The notes under the pieces were generated by a model. It had not been told where the DNA came from and did no database searches. It saw nothing but the letters and a program-made list of their open reading frames with translations. From an uncultured Collinsella sp. (GTDB lineage: Bacteria; Actinomycetota; Coriobacteriia; Coriobacteriales; Coriobacteriaceae), in NCBI GenBank assembly GCA_902478945.1, contig CABSMX010000044.1:1-16282 (forward strand): a DNA stretch of 16,282 nucleotides, in the 5' to 3' direction. The stretch's first letter is position 1; the number at the start of each line of letters is the position of its first letter. Positions 1-7,800 of the stretch are shown here, in pieces. The translations under genes were made by a program, and so were the position numbers.

Positions 1-129
1 GGCGTGACGGCCGGGGAGTTCATGGGCAGGCTCGAGGCCTACCTCGTATACTATCGTGAGGAGCGGATCAAGAAGTCCCTCGGGTGGCTCAGCCCGATGG
101 AGTACCGCAGGAAGCTTGGATACGCCTAG
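1..129 (+). CDS. IS3-family transposase, C-terminal fragment (5' end outside window)
   Basis: The first 42 codons in frame 1 read as the end of a DDE transposase and stop at TAG 127-129. The tail holds a Tyr-Tyr-Arg-Glu-Glu-Arg-Ile-Lys stretch followed by LGWLSPMEYRRKLGYA. In IS3/IS150-group OrfB proteins the integrase domain typically ends with a Tyr-Asn/Tyr-x-x-Arg-x-x-x-x-Leu-x-x-x-(S/T)P-x-x-(Y/F) motif of this kind, with the LSP-x-EYR signature at the extreme C-terminus. The catalytic DDE residues would lie upstream, outside the window, so activity cannot be judged. The element points into the deglycase locus from the left and ends about 90 bp before the convergent deglycase stop codon. 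The family call is firm; the subgroup is not. Confidence 0.8.
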   Translation, partial: GVTAGEFMGRLEAYLVYYREERIKKSLGWLSPMEYRRKLGYA

Positions 130-163
130 GCGCGGTCCAAGAAATCGTCCGCACCCCCGAACA
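130..163 (+). mobile_element. Putative right terminal region of the IS3-family element
   Basis: Immediately after the transposase stop comes GGTCCAAGAAATCGTCCGCA (134-153), then a C-run ending in GAACA at 163. IS3-family ends usually read TG...CA, and the reverse complement here starts TGTTCGGGGGTGCGGACG, which fits a right inverted repeat. The left end and target-site duplication are outside the window, so the boundary is a guess; the end could also be at 153. Confidence 0.35.
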
Positions 164-219
164 GGAACTATTCCACCGCAACTTATGAGGACATCGAGCT
201 GTTAGGCCGCTCTATCCCC

Positions 220-1212
220 TTAGTAGTCCAGCTTCCACATGTAACGGCGCGTCATGTAGTCCTTGTGGGTGACGGCAGAGAGCGCGCGCATGTACACATT
301 GTTGAGGATCGGCGCAAAGATCAAGTGATTGAAGTACTCGCTCACGCTGTCCTTGATGTCGTTGAGGCCAAGCTCCTTGGCGTCGAGCTGATAGACGCGC
401 TCGCCACCGTACTGGTTGACGAAGCGGATGCCGCGCTCGTCGTTGCAGCGGCTGCGGCCGACGCTGATGAGCTGGAACAGCGAGGTGCGCTTGTCCAGGA
501 TCTCGAAGGGGCCGTGGAAGAAGTCGCAGGTGTTGATGGTGCAGGAGTCGATCTGCAACATCTCCTGCACGTTGCAGATGCTAAAGACGTAGGCGGCACC
601 AAAGAGCGGACCCTGAGCCATCACGTTGATGCAGGGCTTGTCGGCGTTCTGCTCGGCCCACTTGGCAGCGAGCGGACGAGTGTACTCGACGGCCTTGCGA
701 TAGATGGGGTCGACCAAGTCGAACGCGGCCATAGCGGTCTCGTACTCGGCATAGCCCTCGGTCTGCTGCGTGAGCTCCATGGCGATCATGGTCACGACGG
801 CGGAGTTGGTACGGCCCATGCAGGACTCGTCGACGGCCAGGCTGTCATACTGGATCTTGTAGTCGCAGACCTCGGTGAGGCCGGACTCGTCAACATAGAT
901 GGCGATGGTGCTGGCGCCGTGGTCCTTGGCGACCTGGGCGGCGACGATGGTCTCCTTGGTGCCGCGCATGGACACGACGACGGCCAGGGTGTTCTCGTTA
1001 ACGTAGGCCGGGGTGGCGTGCACGAACTCGTTGCTGGTGTAGCTGGAGCTCACGACCTGCGTGGCCTCGTGCTCCATAAAGTACTGGGCAGGATAGTTGC
1101 CGCCGTTGGATCCGCCGGCGCCAATCCACACGACGCGCTTGATGCCGCCCTTGTCTGCCTTGTCAGCCAAAACCTGGGAAACGACATCCTTAACCTGTTC
1201 CTGAGTAGTCAT
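220..1212 (-). CDS. SIS-domain fructoselysine-6-phosphate deglycase-like protein (FrlB/FraB type)
   Basis: 330 residues, close to the family's usual 325-350. Two SIS domains are visible: the first (about 20-150) has the phosphosugar loop IGAGGSNGG at 30-38 and SMRGTKET at 81-88; the second (about 190-320) has CDFFHGPFEIL at 229-239. Glu217 and His233 are 16 residues apart, the same spacing as the Glu/His pair reported as catalytic in Salmonella FraB and also present in FrlB. The C-terminus TRRYMWKLDY resembles the RRYYG-x-x-x-x-Y end of FrlB. Such cytoplasmic enzymes split phosphorylated Amadori compounds (fructose- or glucose-amino acids) into hexose 6-phosphate and the amino acid. An AGAAAGG ribosome site lies 9 nt before the ATG. 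It is divergent from the GntR regulator gene, probably its repressor. No sugar kinase or transporter is in the window, and no terminator was seen downstream. The exact substrate is not determined; a general sugar isomerase role is the alternative. Confidence 0.8.
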   Translation of the reverse strand: MTTQEQVKDVVSQVLADKADKGGIKRVVWIGAGGSNGGNYPAQYFMEHEATQVVSSSYTSNEFVHATPAYVNENTLAVVVSMRGTKETIVAAQVAKDHGASTIAIYVDESGLTEVCDYKIQYDSLAVDESCMGRTNSAVVTMIAMELTQQTEGYAEYETAMAAFDLVDPIYRKAVEYTRPLAAKWAEQNADKPCINVMAQGPLFGAAYVFSICNVQEMLQIDSCTINTCDFFHGPFEILDKRTSLFQLISVGRSRCNDERGIRFVNQYGGERVYQLDAKELGLNDIKDSVSEYFNHLIFAPILNNVYMRALSAVTHKDYMTRRYMWKLDY

Positions 1213-1253
1213 CGTGCATCAGCCTTTCTTCTCGTTTGATGCTCTCGATGGAT

Positions 1254-1268
1254 TACAAGTTACATACA
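1254..1268. promoter_or_regulatory. Candidate GntR operator, deglycase-proximal copy
   Basis: TACAAGTTACATACA at 1254-1268 matches TACAAGTTAGATACA at 1393-1407 in 14 of 15 positions, in the same orientation. The site lies 42-56 bp upstream of the deglycase start codon. A weaker inverted relative, ACTAGTTGTATG, is at 1285-1296. Paired sites in a divergent regulator/enzyme region are expected for a HutC-type repressor; binding is inferred. Confidence 0.55.
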
Positions 1269-1392
1269 TGTTTTGGTTATGTCGACTAGTTGTATGCTAT
1301 ATTTGTCTTAGAAATATCGCTGATGCGGTTTTTGATAGCTGGCTACCAGCGGTTTTATTGTTGTGTTGAATACATGCTTGCTTAGATAAGCA

Positions 1393-1407
1393 TACAAGTT
1401 AGATACA
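1393..1407. promoter_or_regulatory. Candidate GntR operator, regulator-proximal copy
   Basis: TACAAGTTAGATACA, the second copy of the 15-bp repeat, ends 10 bp before the regulator's ATG. Its position over the weak ribosome-site region (AGG at about 1406-1408) fits autorepression. No convincing -35/-10 pair could be chosen for either divergent gene. Confidence 0.55.
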
Positions 1408-1417
1408 GGCTGATCGC

Positions 1418-2140
1418 ATGAACGCTTCATCTAAAAAGAAACTGAGCCAATACGAGCGCTTGGCGGGTACGCTTCGCGACCGCATCGCCGCCGGCATCTA
1501 CGCACGCGGAGACAAGCTGCCGTCCGAGATGGAGCTCATGGACGAATCGGGGCTGTCGCGCAGCACCGTGCGCCATGCCCTTAAGGTGCTCGTTGATGAG
1601 GGCCTGGTTCGCACCGAGCGCGGACGTGGTGCCTTTGTGGCCGACACGCCCGCGCTCCACGAGAACAACCTGGTGTTTTCGAGCTATACCAAGCAGGTCG
1701 AAGGCCAGGGCATGAAGCCCACCACGCGCACCGTGGACTCGGGCTTTGCCAAGGCGGCCGGCAGCATAGCTAAGTTCTTTGACGCCGCCGTGGGCAGCAA
1801 GCTCGTCAAACTTGTCCGCCTGCGCTACCTGGACGACGCGCCGCTGTGCCTGGAGACCACCTACCTGCCGCCAAGCTTCGAGACGCTCATCGATCGCGAT
1901 ATTAACGGTTCACTCTACGCCACGCTGCGACAGGAGTTCCATCGCGCACCGGCACAGGGGCATAAGACCTTTGAGGTGTGCTATGCCTCGCAAAACGAGG
2001 CGTTTTTGCTCAACGTCGAGCGCGGGCAGGCGCTGATCCTGATCACCGACTACGTCTACGACACCGACGGCCGCCCGCTCCATGTCTCCAAGCGCATCCA
2101 GCGCACCGACCGCGCCAAATACACCGAACCCATCGGCTAA
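1418..2140 (+). CDS. GntR-family transcriptional regulator, HutC/UTRA subfamily
   Basis: 240 residues, typical for HutC-type GntR proteins. The N-terminal winged helix-turn-helix (about 9-78) shows the family pattern: LRDRIAAGIYARGDKLPSE, then SGLSRSTVRHALKVLVDEGL, then a Gly-rich wing RTERGRGAFV. Residues about 90-235 form a UTRA effector domain, with LVRLRYLDDAPLCLETTYLP and a C-terminal VYDTDGRPLHVSKR strand pair. UTRA regulators usually sense phosphorylated sugars or related metabolites and repress the neighbouring catabolic gene. The divergent deglycase and the paired 15-bp repeats suggest it controls that gene and itself, with the deglycase substrate or product as a plausible inducer. 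The ribosome site is weak. It converges on the acetyltransferase with a 21-bp gap. Confidence 0.9.
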   Translation: MNASSKKKLSQYERLAGTLRDRIAAGIYARGDKLPSEMELMDESGLSRSTVRHALKVLVDEGLVRTERGRGAFVADTPALHENNLVFSSYTKQVEGQGMKPTTRTVDSGFAKAAGSIAKFFDAAVGSKLVKLVRLRYLDDAPLCLETTYLPPSFETLIDRDINGSLYATLRQEFHRAPAQGHKTFEVCYASQNEAFLLNVERGQALILITDYVYDTDGRPLHVSKRIQRTDRAKYTEPIG

Positions 2141-2144
2141 CCTG

Positions 2145-2184
2145 CCAAAATAAACCTGTCCCTAAATGGTGGGTTTGGGGAGGT
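2145..2184 (-). terminator. Intrinsic terminator of the GNAT gene, overlapping its last codons
   Basis: On the minus strand ACCTCCCCAAA (2174-2184) pairs with TTTAGGGACAGGT (2154-2166), with a 7-nt loop, one G-U pair and a 2-nt bulge. TTTATTTTGG (2145-2154) follows. The TAG stop of the acetyltransferase lies inside the 3' arm. On the plus strand the hairpin is not followed by a T-run, so it mainly serves the minus strand. Confidence 0.55.
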
Positions 2185-2752
2185 CGGGAAACCAGATTGG
2201 TTTGGGTTGGTTGGGTGTGCGCTCAGCCAGGACCAGCTCCATCCAGCACATGTCGTACCAGCGGCCGAACTTTTGGGCGCAGCGATCAAAAGCGCCGACC
2301 AGGCGATACCCCATATGGGCATGGAAATCCTGGCTGTTGTGCGTCAGATATTCGTCGTCCTTGTCGTGCGGCACGGCAATGAGCGCGCACATGTTGGTGA
2401 TGCCCATCGCGATCAGACACTGCTTGAGCGCATCGTGCAGCTTGCGGCCCAACCCGCCGTGGCGCACGTCGCGCGCCAGGTAGATCGACGTCTCGACCGA
2501 CCAGTCGTATGCCTCGCGGCTGTTGAGCGGACTCACATAGGCATAGCCTACCGGACGCCCGCCCAGCTCCATCACCAGATACGGATAGCGCTTGAGCGTG
2601 CGTTCGATACGCCCGGCGAACTCCTCAACGCTCGGCACCTCGTATTCGCAGGTAATCGCCGTCTGGCTCACATACGGCTCATAGATGGCAAGCAACGCCG
2701 GCGCGTCTTCGGGCGTCGCCAGGCGAATCGTCGGCTCGGACATCTCGGTCAT
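2162..2752 (-). CDS. GNAT-family N-acetyltransferase, phosphinothricin acetyltransferase-like
   Basis: 196 residues. The sequence follows the PAT/MddA-like branch of GNAT proteins: IRLATPEDAPALLAIYEPYV at the N-terminus, a central GRPVGYAYVSPLNSREAYDWSVETSIYL strand pair (a longer run is at about 65-93), the acetyl-CoA loop RHGGLGRKLHDAL, and a C-terminal FGRWYDMCWMEL strand. The family acetylates small amines or amino-acid analogues such as methionine derivatives; the substrate here is unknown. GGAGAAGGG upstream favours the ATG at 2752 over the in-frame ATG at 2743. The domain normally ends around WMELVL; the further 17 or so residues are Pro-rich (QPKPIW...LPKPTI) and come from G/T-rich DNA that runs into the terminator. 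Transcribed alone, between the lyase terminator and its own. Confidence 0.85.
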   Translation of the reverse strand: MTEMSEPTIRLATPEDAPALLAIYEPYVSQTAITCEYEVPSVEEFAGRIERTLKRYPYLVMELGGRPVGYAYVSPLNSREAYDWSVETSIYLARDVRHGGLGRKLHDALKQCLIAMGITNMCALIAVPHDKDDEYLTHNSQDFHAHMGYRLVGAFDRCAQKFGRWYDMCWMELVLAERTPNQPKPIWFPDLPKPTI

Positions 2753-2765
2753 ACAACCCTTCTCC

Positions 2766-2811
2766 CCAAAAGCAAAGGCCGCCCTGCGCCAAGCCCAGGC
2801 GCAGGGCGGCC
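2766..2811 (-). terminator. Strong intrinsic terminator of the aldolase/lyase gene
   Basis: A perfect 14-bp stem: GGCCGCCCTGCGCC at 2777-2790 and GGCGCAGGGCGGCC at 2798-2811, with a 7-nt loop. On the minus strand it is followed by TTTGCTTTTGG. It lies 18 bp after the lyase stop codon and just before the GNAT ribosome site. Confidence 0.9.
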
Positions 2812-2829
2812 CCTTATCATTACATCAGG

Positions 2830-3855
2830 CTACAGGACAGCCGCCAACGCGTCGATGTCCTCCTGCGTCGTGGCCCAGCTGGTGCAAAAACGCACCACCG
2901 TGTGGGTATCGTCGTACTTTTCCCAGTACTCGATCGCCGCATGCTCGCGAATGCGGGCCATGTCCTCGTTGGGCAGAATCACGAACTGCTGGTTGGTCGG
3001 CGTCTCCAAGAAGAACTGGTAGCCGCGCTTGTGCAGCACGCGACGCAGCGCCTGAGCGGTCTCAATCGCCTGGCGACCAATCTCAAAATACAGACCATCG
3101 GTAAAAAGGGCCTCGAACTGCACACCCGTCAGGCGGCCCTTGGCAAGCAGCGCGCCGTGCTGCTTAATACGCGGAATGGGGTGCGCCGGGGCGTGCATGC
3201 CGCAGAACACCACGGCCTCGCCGCAGAGCGCGCCGCACTTGGTGCCGCCGATGTAGAACACGTCGCACAGCTGCGCCAGCTCGGGCAGGGTAATGTCGCA
3301 CTCATCGGCCGCCAGCGCATAGGCCAGGCGAGCGCCATCCACAAACAGCGGAATCTCGCGCTTCTGGCACACCGCGTGAATCGCCGCGAGCTCAGCCTTG
3401 GAGTACAGCGTGCCGTACTCGGTCGATAGGCTCACGTACACGGCACCCGGGAACACCGTGTGCTCGTAGCTCTCGTTTTCGTAGAACACCTGGATATAGT
3501 TCTCGAGGTCCTCGGCGTGCATCTTGCCCTCGTAGCCGGGGATGGTGAGCACCTTGTGACCGCCAAACTCGATGGCGCCCGCCTCGTGGCAAGCGACGTG
3601 GCCGGTCTCGGCAGCAACGACGCCCTCGTACGGCGCGAGCAGCATGTCGATCACCGTCGCGTTGGCCTGCGTGCCGCCCACCAGCAAAAACACGTCGGCA
3701 TCGGGGGCCTGACAGGCCTCGCGGATAAGCTGCTTGGCACGCTCGGTGTGTGCATCGGTACCGTAGCCGGGCTGCGGCTCCATATTGGTGTCGACGAGTG
3801 CCTGCAGCACTGCCGGATGTGCGCCGTGGGAATAGTCGTTGTTAAACGCGAGCAT
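2830..3855 (-). CDS. Threonine aldolase-family PLP-dependent beta-eliminating lyase
   Basis: 341 residues from the chosen ATG at 3853-3855, which has AGAGAGG 6 nt upstream; the frame stays open 13 codons further but without a ribosome site. Fold-type I PLP enzyme: NNDYSHGAHP at the N-terminus, LVGGTQANATVIDMLL forming the phosphate-binding region, a PLP-stacking His at about 86 in ETGHVACHEAGA, Asp173 in LFVDGARLAYAL, and Schiff-base Lys206 in YIGGTKCGALCGEA. These are the hallmarks of the low-specificity L-threonine aldolase (LtaE/GLY1) family, which cleaves L-threonine or L-allo-threonine to glycine and acetaldehyde. Family members with this YIGGTKCGALCGEA form are common in anaerobic Firmicutes and Actinobacteria; exact substrate and stereospecificity cannot be read. 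The PAP2 gene ends 45 bp upstream, so co-transcription is possible. A strong terminator follows. Confidence 0.88.
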   Translation of the reverse strand: MLAFNNDYSHGAHPAVLQALVDTNMEPQPGYGTDAHTERAKQLIREACQAPDADVFLLVGGTQANATVIDMLLAPYEGVVAAETGHVACHEAGAIEFGGHKVLTIPGYEGKMHAEDLENYIQVFYENESYEHTVFPGAVYVSLSTEYGTLYSKAELAAIHAVCQKREIPLFVDGARLAYALAADECDITLPELAQLCDVFYIGGTKCGALCGEAVVFCGMHAPAHPIPRIKQHGALLAKGRLTGVQFEALFTDGLYFEIGRQAIETAQALRRVLHKRGYQFFLETPTNQQFVILPNEDMARIREHAAIEYWEKYDDTHTVVRFCTSWATTQEDIDALAAVL

Positions 3856-3900
3856 GGCGATCCTCTCTAGCCGGGCACGAGCCCGATGATTCAAACGGGG

Positions 3901-4764
3901 CTATTGTACGCCGTTGGGATAGGCAATGCGCGCGGCAAGGCACTCAAGCGCCAGCACCAGGGCAAAGCCGCAGCTCACGTCGCTCAAAAAGTGAGCTCCA
4001 ATCACGATACGACCAAAGGCGACGAGCGCCGCGACCACAGCCGCCATCCAAAAGACCACCCGGCGGCGCGACGGCTTTTCCTTAAAGGCCGCCGCGGGAA
4101 GCCCGGCGAGCATAAGGCCGATTGCCGCATGCGCGGTGTGCCCGCTCGCGAACGACTTGAACCCGTCCTTGATCACGCCGGCGGCGATATAGGTCCACTT
4201 GTCGGGATTGCCGATCACCCACCACGGCTGAAACTCGAGCCCCTGCGTCACCTCGATCACGCGCATGCGCGGGCGCGACCACAGCGGCTTGACGATCACG
4301 TTGAGGATAATGGCCTGAGCAACCCACACGGCAAGTACCATCAACGCCCAGCGCGTGAGCTCGTCGGACTCGGTCGTGCGCGTGAGGCGATAGACGATAA
4401 GGTTGGCAGCGATGACCAGCACAAACGTCAGCACCAACTGAGCTGCGATGAGTTTACCGCCAACCCGCAGGGACGAAACGATCTCGTAGCCAGCCAGGCC
4501 AACGTTAACGAGGATGCCGAGCACGGCGAGCCATTTGCTCCCCCTGGAGTCGGGACGCACCGCTCGCACGAGCATAACGCCTGCGATGCTCGCCGTCAGC
4601 TCAAACGGCAGCTCGCCGGCAGCCTCGATAAAGCGGCCGTACATGCTGCCGATGTTGAACAGCGCGCACGAGATCTGATAATCGAAGAAGCTGCCCACGC
4701 CCAGGCAAAGGCACAGGACAACCGCGATAATGGCGACATCTTTCTTATAGATGTATCCGAACAT
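3901..4764 (-). CDS. PAP2-superfamily membrane phosphatase
   Basis: 287 residues with about six hydrophobic membrane segments (roughly 9-27, 57-68, 79-97, 107-125, 139-158, and 211-222/236-256/263-275). The three phosphatase motifs are present in variant form: KPLWSRPRM at 159-167 (Met where the canonical KxxxxxxRP has Pro), SFASGHT at 204-210 (Ala in place of Pro in PSGH), and GRIVIGAHFLSD at 251-262, with the nucleophile His258 and Asp262. PAP2 enzymes dephosphorylate lipid phosphates such as phosphatidic acid, PG-phosphate or undecaprenyl pyrophosphate at the membrane; the substrate is unknown. The start has AAAGGA upstream. The lyase gene follows at 45 bp and mfd lies 80 bp upstream beyond a modest hairpin. 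Confidence 0.85.
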   Translation of the reverse strand: MFGYIYKKDVAIIAVVLCLCLGVGSFFDYQISCALFNIGSMYGRFIEAAGELPFELTASIAGVMLVRAVRPDSRGSKWLAVLGILVNVGLAGYEIVSSLRVGGKLIAAQLVLTFVLVIAANLIVYRLTRTTESDELTRWALMVLAVWVAQAIILNVIVKPLWSRPRMRVIEVTQGLEFQPWWVIGNPDKWTYIAAGVIKDGFKSFASGHTAHAAIGLMLAGLPAAAFKEKPSRRRVVFWMAAVVAALVAFGRIVIGAHFLSDVSCGFALVLALECLAARIAYPNGVQ

Positions 4765-4802
4765 GCTTTCCTTTCGATGTGGCTGGAATCAACCTGCAAC
4801 GT

Positions 4803-4830
4803 GGCGGGGCAAAGTTGACTCCGCCCCGCT
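4803..4830 (-). terminator. Possible weak terminator after mfd
   Basis: GCGGGGC (4804-4810) pairs with GCCCCGC (4823-4829), extended by one G-U pair; the 12-nt loop can form a small inner AGT/ACT pairing. It lies 15 bp after the mfd stop but has no T-run on the minus strand, so it may be leaky or a 3'-end stabiliser. Confidence 0.4.
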
Positions 4831-4844
4831 ACGCCCCTTACTTG

Positions 4845-7800
4845 TCAGTCATCGTCACTCGCGCCTAATTGCTGCAACAGCATGAGTGCCGCGGCCACGG
4901 GGCCGGTACCGTCGTTGGCGTCGAGACCGCGACCCAGGCCGCTGCCCGCGCCGGCGCCCGCCTTGTAGGGCACCGACAGTTTGCGGCTCTTGGGGAAGTT
5001 CACCGCGCCATAGCGGGTCTTTAGCTCAAAGGCCACCTTCTTGGGCACGTCGACTCCCAAAAACGTGATGCGACCGCCGCTGAGCGTGACGCTCTCGAGC
5101 CCCAGGCGCTCGCCGCGAATGCGGATTCGTGCGCGATTGAACAGGTTGAGTCCTGCCAACGGCAGTTCGCCATGCGCGACCTCGGTCTCTTCCTGCACCT
5201 CATCGATGCTCTCCAGGTCCTCGGCCGCTGCGAGCTTGCGGTACACGAGCACGCGCTGATCCACCGCCGGCAGGTACTCCTCGGACAAGAAGTAATCGGC
5301 CGGCAGGTTAATACCCACGCTCGCCGCCTCCACGCCGGCATCGTCATCGCCGCGCGCCTCGGCCACGGCCTGGCCCAGCATCTGCGTAAACAGGTCAAAG
5401 CCCACGCTCGACAGGTTGCCGTGCTGCTCGGCGCCCATAAGCGAGCCGGCGCCGCGAATCTCCAGGTCGCGCATGGCGATGCGCATGCCGCTGCCCAGGT
5501 CCTGGAACTCGGAAAGTGCGGTTAGGCGCGCCGTTGCCTCCTCGGTGAGCGGCAGCTCGCCCGGGAACATAAAGTACGCGTAGGCCTGCGTGGCAGAGCG
5601 GCCCACACGGCCCTTGAGCTGGTAGAGCTGCGCAAGGCCAAGGCGCTGCGAGTCCTCGATGATCAGCGTGTTGGCGGTCGCGTTATCGATGCCGCTCTCC
5701 ACGATGGTCGTGGCGATGAGCACGTCGATCTTTTTGGTCGCGAACTCGATCATCACGTCCTCGACCTCGCGCGAGCTCATCTTGCCGTGCGCCACGCCCA
5801 CGCGTGCCTCGGGCGCGGCCTCGTGCACGCGTGCCACGGCGTCGTCGATGGTCTTGACGCGGTTGGACACGTAGTACACCTGGCCGCCGCGACCCACCTC
5901 CAGGCGAATCGCTGCGCTCACCACATCGGGGTCGTACTCCCCCACGTGCACGATCACGGGACGACGCCCGGTCGGCGGCGTCGTGATCAGGCTCATGTCG
6001 CGCACACCGCTCGTGGCCATTTGCATGGTTCGCGGAATCGGCGTTGCCGAAAGCGTGAGCACGTCAATCTGCTCGCGCAGGTTCTTGAGCTGCTCCTTGT
6101 GCTGCACGCCAAAGCGCTGTTCCTCGTCGATGATCACCAGGCCCAGGTTCTTGGGGTTCACATCGGCCGAAAGCAGGCGGTGCGTGCCGATGAGCACGTC
6201 GATCGTGCCCTCGGCAAACGCCTTGAGCGCGCGCTTTTGCTGCGCCGGCGTGCGGAAGCGGCTGAGCACCTCGACCTCCAGGCCAAACGGGGCAAAGCGC
6301 TCAAAGAAGGTCTCGTAGTGCTGTTGGGCCAGAATGGTCGTGGGACAGAGCACCATGACCTGGCGGCCGGAGTCCACGCACTTAAAGGCCGCGCGCAGGG
6401 CGACCTCGGTCTTGCCGAAACCCACGTCGCCGCACAGTAGGCGGTCCATGGGCTTGGGCGCCTCCATGTCGGCCTTAATGTCGGCGATGGCCTCCAGCTG
6501 GTCGCGTGTCTCGTCGTAAGGGAAACTCTCCTCCATCTCGATCTGCTCGGGCGTGTCGGGCGGGCAGGCGATACCGGTAATCGACGAGCGGCGCGTATAC
6601 AGGTCGACCAGGTCAAACGCCAGCTTTTTGGCATTCTTGCGCGCCTTATTGGTGGCACGCGTCCAGTCGGCAGTGTTGAGCCTGGTCAGGCGCGGCTTGT
6701 CGCCGTCGGGGCCAACATAGCGCGTGATGCGGTCGACCTGCTCGAGCGGCACGTAAAGTTTGTCGCCATCGGCATATTCCAGCAAAAAGTAGTCGCGCTC
6801 CTTGCCGCCCACTTCCTGGCGCGCGATCTCGCTAAAGAGCGCGATGCCGTGAGTGGCGTGCACCACATAGTCGCCCGGCTTAAACGGAAACGTAATCTGC
6901 GTAATGTCCACCTTGCGACGGCTGCGCGCGCGGTTGGCGTCCATGCGGGCGTTGAGGTCGGCGATAGAGAACACGGCCAGGTTGGCATCGGGCACCACCA
7001 CGCCCTGCGGCAAGGCGGCATCGACAAAGGTCACACGTCCGCGCGAGATAGTGGGCACGGCGGCACCGGCGGCAGCCTGGGCCGCGCCCGCCTCGAGCGA
7101 GCGGGCGTTGAGCGCGTCGACCTTACGCTCGCGAATGGAAGCATGGGCCTCCTGGCGGGCAGCACGATCGGCAGAATCTGCCGCTGCCACGCGCACGTGG
7201 TCGCCAATGACGCCTGCATTTTCGGGCGCCGCGGTCAGCGATTCCTCAAAGGTAATGCCCTCATCGCCAAAGGTGAGCTCCATCGACTCGCGCGCACCGC
7301 GGTCGGGAATGGCAAACACGCAGGCGTAGCGCTTGCCCACGACTTCCTGAATGCGCGTCATAAAGCGATTGTCCGAGCCCGCAATGGCCGGCTGCTCAAT
7401 CTTGAGCTCGGCCGTCACCGCACCGCCGGCACGGATGAGGCTTACGTAGTTCAAGCGCTGCTGAGCACCAAAATCGAGCTGTTGAGCGCGCACGTACAGA
7501 CCGTCCAGTCGGTCAATCCCCGCCTCGCCGGCACGCGCCTCGATATCCTCATAGGCGCGCAGGCAATCGTCGAACAGCGAGCGCGGCTCGGACAGAACCA
7601 CGAGCGCCTTGCCGCTCACGTGCGCCAGCGGGCTTACGGTCTGGCCATACATCACCGGCAAAAAGCGGTCGAGCTCGGGCGTGACAATACGCGCATCCAC
7701 CATCTCGAGCAGCGCCGCCAGCTTGCTGTCGTCCTGGCTGGCGCGGTAGAGCGCCACATGCATGTTGTGAACGGCATCGTCGGTAAGCGCCAGCTCACGG

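Noticed and set aside
265..1239. A 324-codon open frame opposite the deglycase
   Set aside because: Antisense shadow with Leu/Val/Asp/Gly-rich, patternless sequence; the deglycase has catalytic motifs and a ribosome site.
3872..3883. Small CGGGC-ACGA-GCCCG hairpin between the PAP2 and lyase genes, considered as a terminator
   Set aside because: Only 5 bp and no T-run; it sits just above the lyase ribosome site.
3886..4818. A 310-codon plus-strand frame opposite the PAP2 gene
   Set aside because: His/Arg/Asp-rich low-information translation typical of a reverse-complement shadow.
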